14,500 bases of DNA, from assembly GCA_937860285.1 (NCBI GenBank), contig CALMBS010000415.1, positions 1-14,500 of the forward strand. The letters run 5' to 3'. This stretch comes from an uncultured Chloroflexota bacterium. Lineage in GTDB: Bacteria > Chloroflexota > Dehalococcoidia > UBA2247 > RBG-13-53-26. The notes below the pieces were generated by a model. The model searched no databases, was not told the origin of the DNA, and was given only the letters and a program-made list of their open reading frames with translations. The position numbers and the translations under genes are program-made. Of this stretch, positions 14,004 through 14,500 are shown piece by piece; within the stretch, counting starts at the first letter, position 1; the number at the start of each line of letters is the position of its first letter.

Positions 14004-14500
14004 CTAGTCCTCTTCCTCCTCCGCCAGGAGGCGGTCCCTGATGAAGTCCTGGTGCCTGGCGGATATGTACTCGTCGAAGCTCATCTGGCTCATGTAGAAG
14101 TGCCTGGCCATCTCCCTGTCGGCGGCCGATCCGACGATACAGATGATCGTGTGATTGTCGGGATTGCAGAACCAGATCATGAGCCGGCTGTCCTTGGTCC
14201 CGAAGTACCAGCGGCCCTTCTCCTCGGTCAGCCACTCGATCAACACGTACTCGTTGATGGGCGGCAGGACCAGAACGCACTCGATGTCACGGTTGGCCGC
14301 TTTGACGGCAGCCAGCTGGACCAGGGCGTCCAGGGCCTGCTCCATATCCTCCCGGACCATCCCGGCGATCTCCAGGACGCTGTTGCCCGCCTTGCGCTTG
14401 GCGCGGAAGTCGGGCTCGACCAGGCCGATGAACCGCCGGGGCTTGAGCTCGTAGCCCGCCTGTTTGAGGAAGAGCTCCGTCTCGGCCCGCAGCTCAGAAA
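14004..14500 (-). CDS. protein of unknown function, 5' partial
   Basis: The frame is open to the right edge and is cut there; 164 C-terminal residues are visible. An internal ATG at 14360 has no convincing ribosome binding site, so the true start is outside. It begins with a helical segment containing basic residues (KPRRF, AKRKAG). A mixed alpha/beta part follows, with ECVLVLPPINEYVLIEWL, WYFGTKDSRLMIWF and HTIICIVGSAAD, which look like successive beta strands. A helix and an acidic tail (LLAEEEED) end it. There is one cysteine in the strand region and no metal-binding motif, membrane segment or recognised domain. The stop is 62 bases before the SDR start, so it may be in the same operon. 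I do not recognise the family. Confidence 0.6.
   Translation of the reverse strand, partial: SELRAETELFLKQAGYELKPRRFIGLVEPDFRAKRKAGNSVLEIAGMVREDMEQALDALVQLAAVKAANRDIECVLVLPPINEYVLIEWLTEEKGRWYFGTKDSRLMIWFCNPDNHTIICIVGSAADREMARHFYMSQMSFDEYISARHQDFIRDRLLAEEEED

Noticed and set aside
13990..14004. GGCCCCCCGGGGGCC palindrome after the stop of the right-edge gene
   Set aside because: The arms are separated by a single base, so a stable hairpin would lose inner pairs, and there is no T-tract. I could not support a function.
13942..14280. Upstream in-frame extension of the SDR gene to 14280
   Set aside because: It would overlap the neighbouring gene and has no homology. The ATG at 13941 has AAGGAGG and the normal SDR N-terminus.
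1..14500. CRISPR arrays, tRNA/rRNA genes, transposases, phage genes
   Set aside because: No direct-repeat array, tRNA-like cloverleaf, rRNA segment or transposase-like reading frame was recognised on either strand by eye.

Overview
GC-rich window (roughly two thirds G+C) from what looks like a strictly anaerobic bacterium with C1 and tungsten/molybdenum metabolism. Strong AAGGAGG-type ribosome binding sites, a TATAAT -10 box and a U-tailed hairpin terminator point to Bacteria. The enzymes are archaeal in style: formylmethanofuran dehydrogenase-like subunits, a CdhC-type acetyl-CoA synthase without the long N-terminal domain, and a CdhA-type CODH-like protein. With the paired DUF6125-like proteins, this suggests an uncultured Chloroflexota (Dehalococcoidia-like) genome. 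That placement is inference, and no rRNA or other phylogenetic marker is present.

Layout. (1) 1-3728, plus strand: one tightly packed operon. It holds the 3' part of an AAA+/VWA chelatase-type protein, then FwdB-like and FwdD-like molybdopterin subunits, then a polyferredoxin whose N-terminal Fe-S domain resembles that of the corrinoid Fe-S protein. Genes overlap by 4-8 bases or are 4 bases apart. (2) 3728-3780: the short gap between convergent genes is filled by two tandem copies of a 26-base repeat, each a potential hairpin. (3) 8479-3780, minus strand: a second unit with a Cys-rich flavodoxin-like flavoprotein, two tandem paralogues of a DUF6125-like family, a tungsten aldehyde:ferredoxin oxidoreductase (AOR/BamB family), and an SDR dehydrogenase. 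A -10 box lies upstream of its first gene. (4) 12894-8642, minus strand: acetyl-CoA synthase, a 71-residue four-CxxC zinc-ribbon protein, and the CdhA-like protein, closed by a strong rho-independent terminator (8573-8612). A CRP-family-like palindrome lies upstream. (5) 14500-13021, minus strand: a partial protein of unknown function and a hydroxyacyl-CoA-dehydrogenase-like SDR, probably the upstream part of the same transcription direction. No stretch longer than 300 bases lacks a gene. The larger gaps (8480-8641, 11153-11300, 12895-13020) contain the regulatory structures listed.

How the parts may work together. ACS keeps all six A-cluster cysteines. Its CODH-like partner keeps the B-cluster, the two ferredoxin motifs and four of the five C-cluster cysteines. 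By motif alignment from memory, it has lost the two ligands (His and Cys) that hold the pendant iron of the Ni-Fe C-cluster, and probably the catalytic Lys. Neither the corrinoid protein subunits (CdhD/CdhE) nor CdhB is present here. The locus therefore looks like a non-canonical ACS/CODH-derived module, surrounded by W/Mo oxidoreductases, an Fe-S flavoprotein and SDRs, that may act on an acyl or C1 substrate in a way that differs from standard CO2/CO chemistry. This is the main candidate for an undescribed system.
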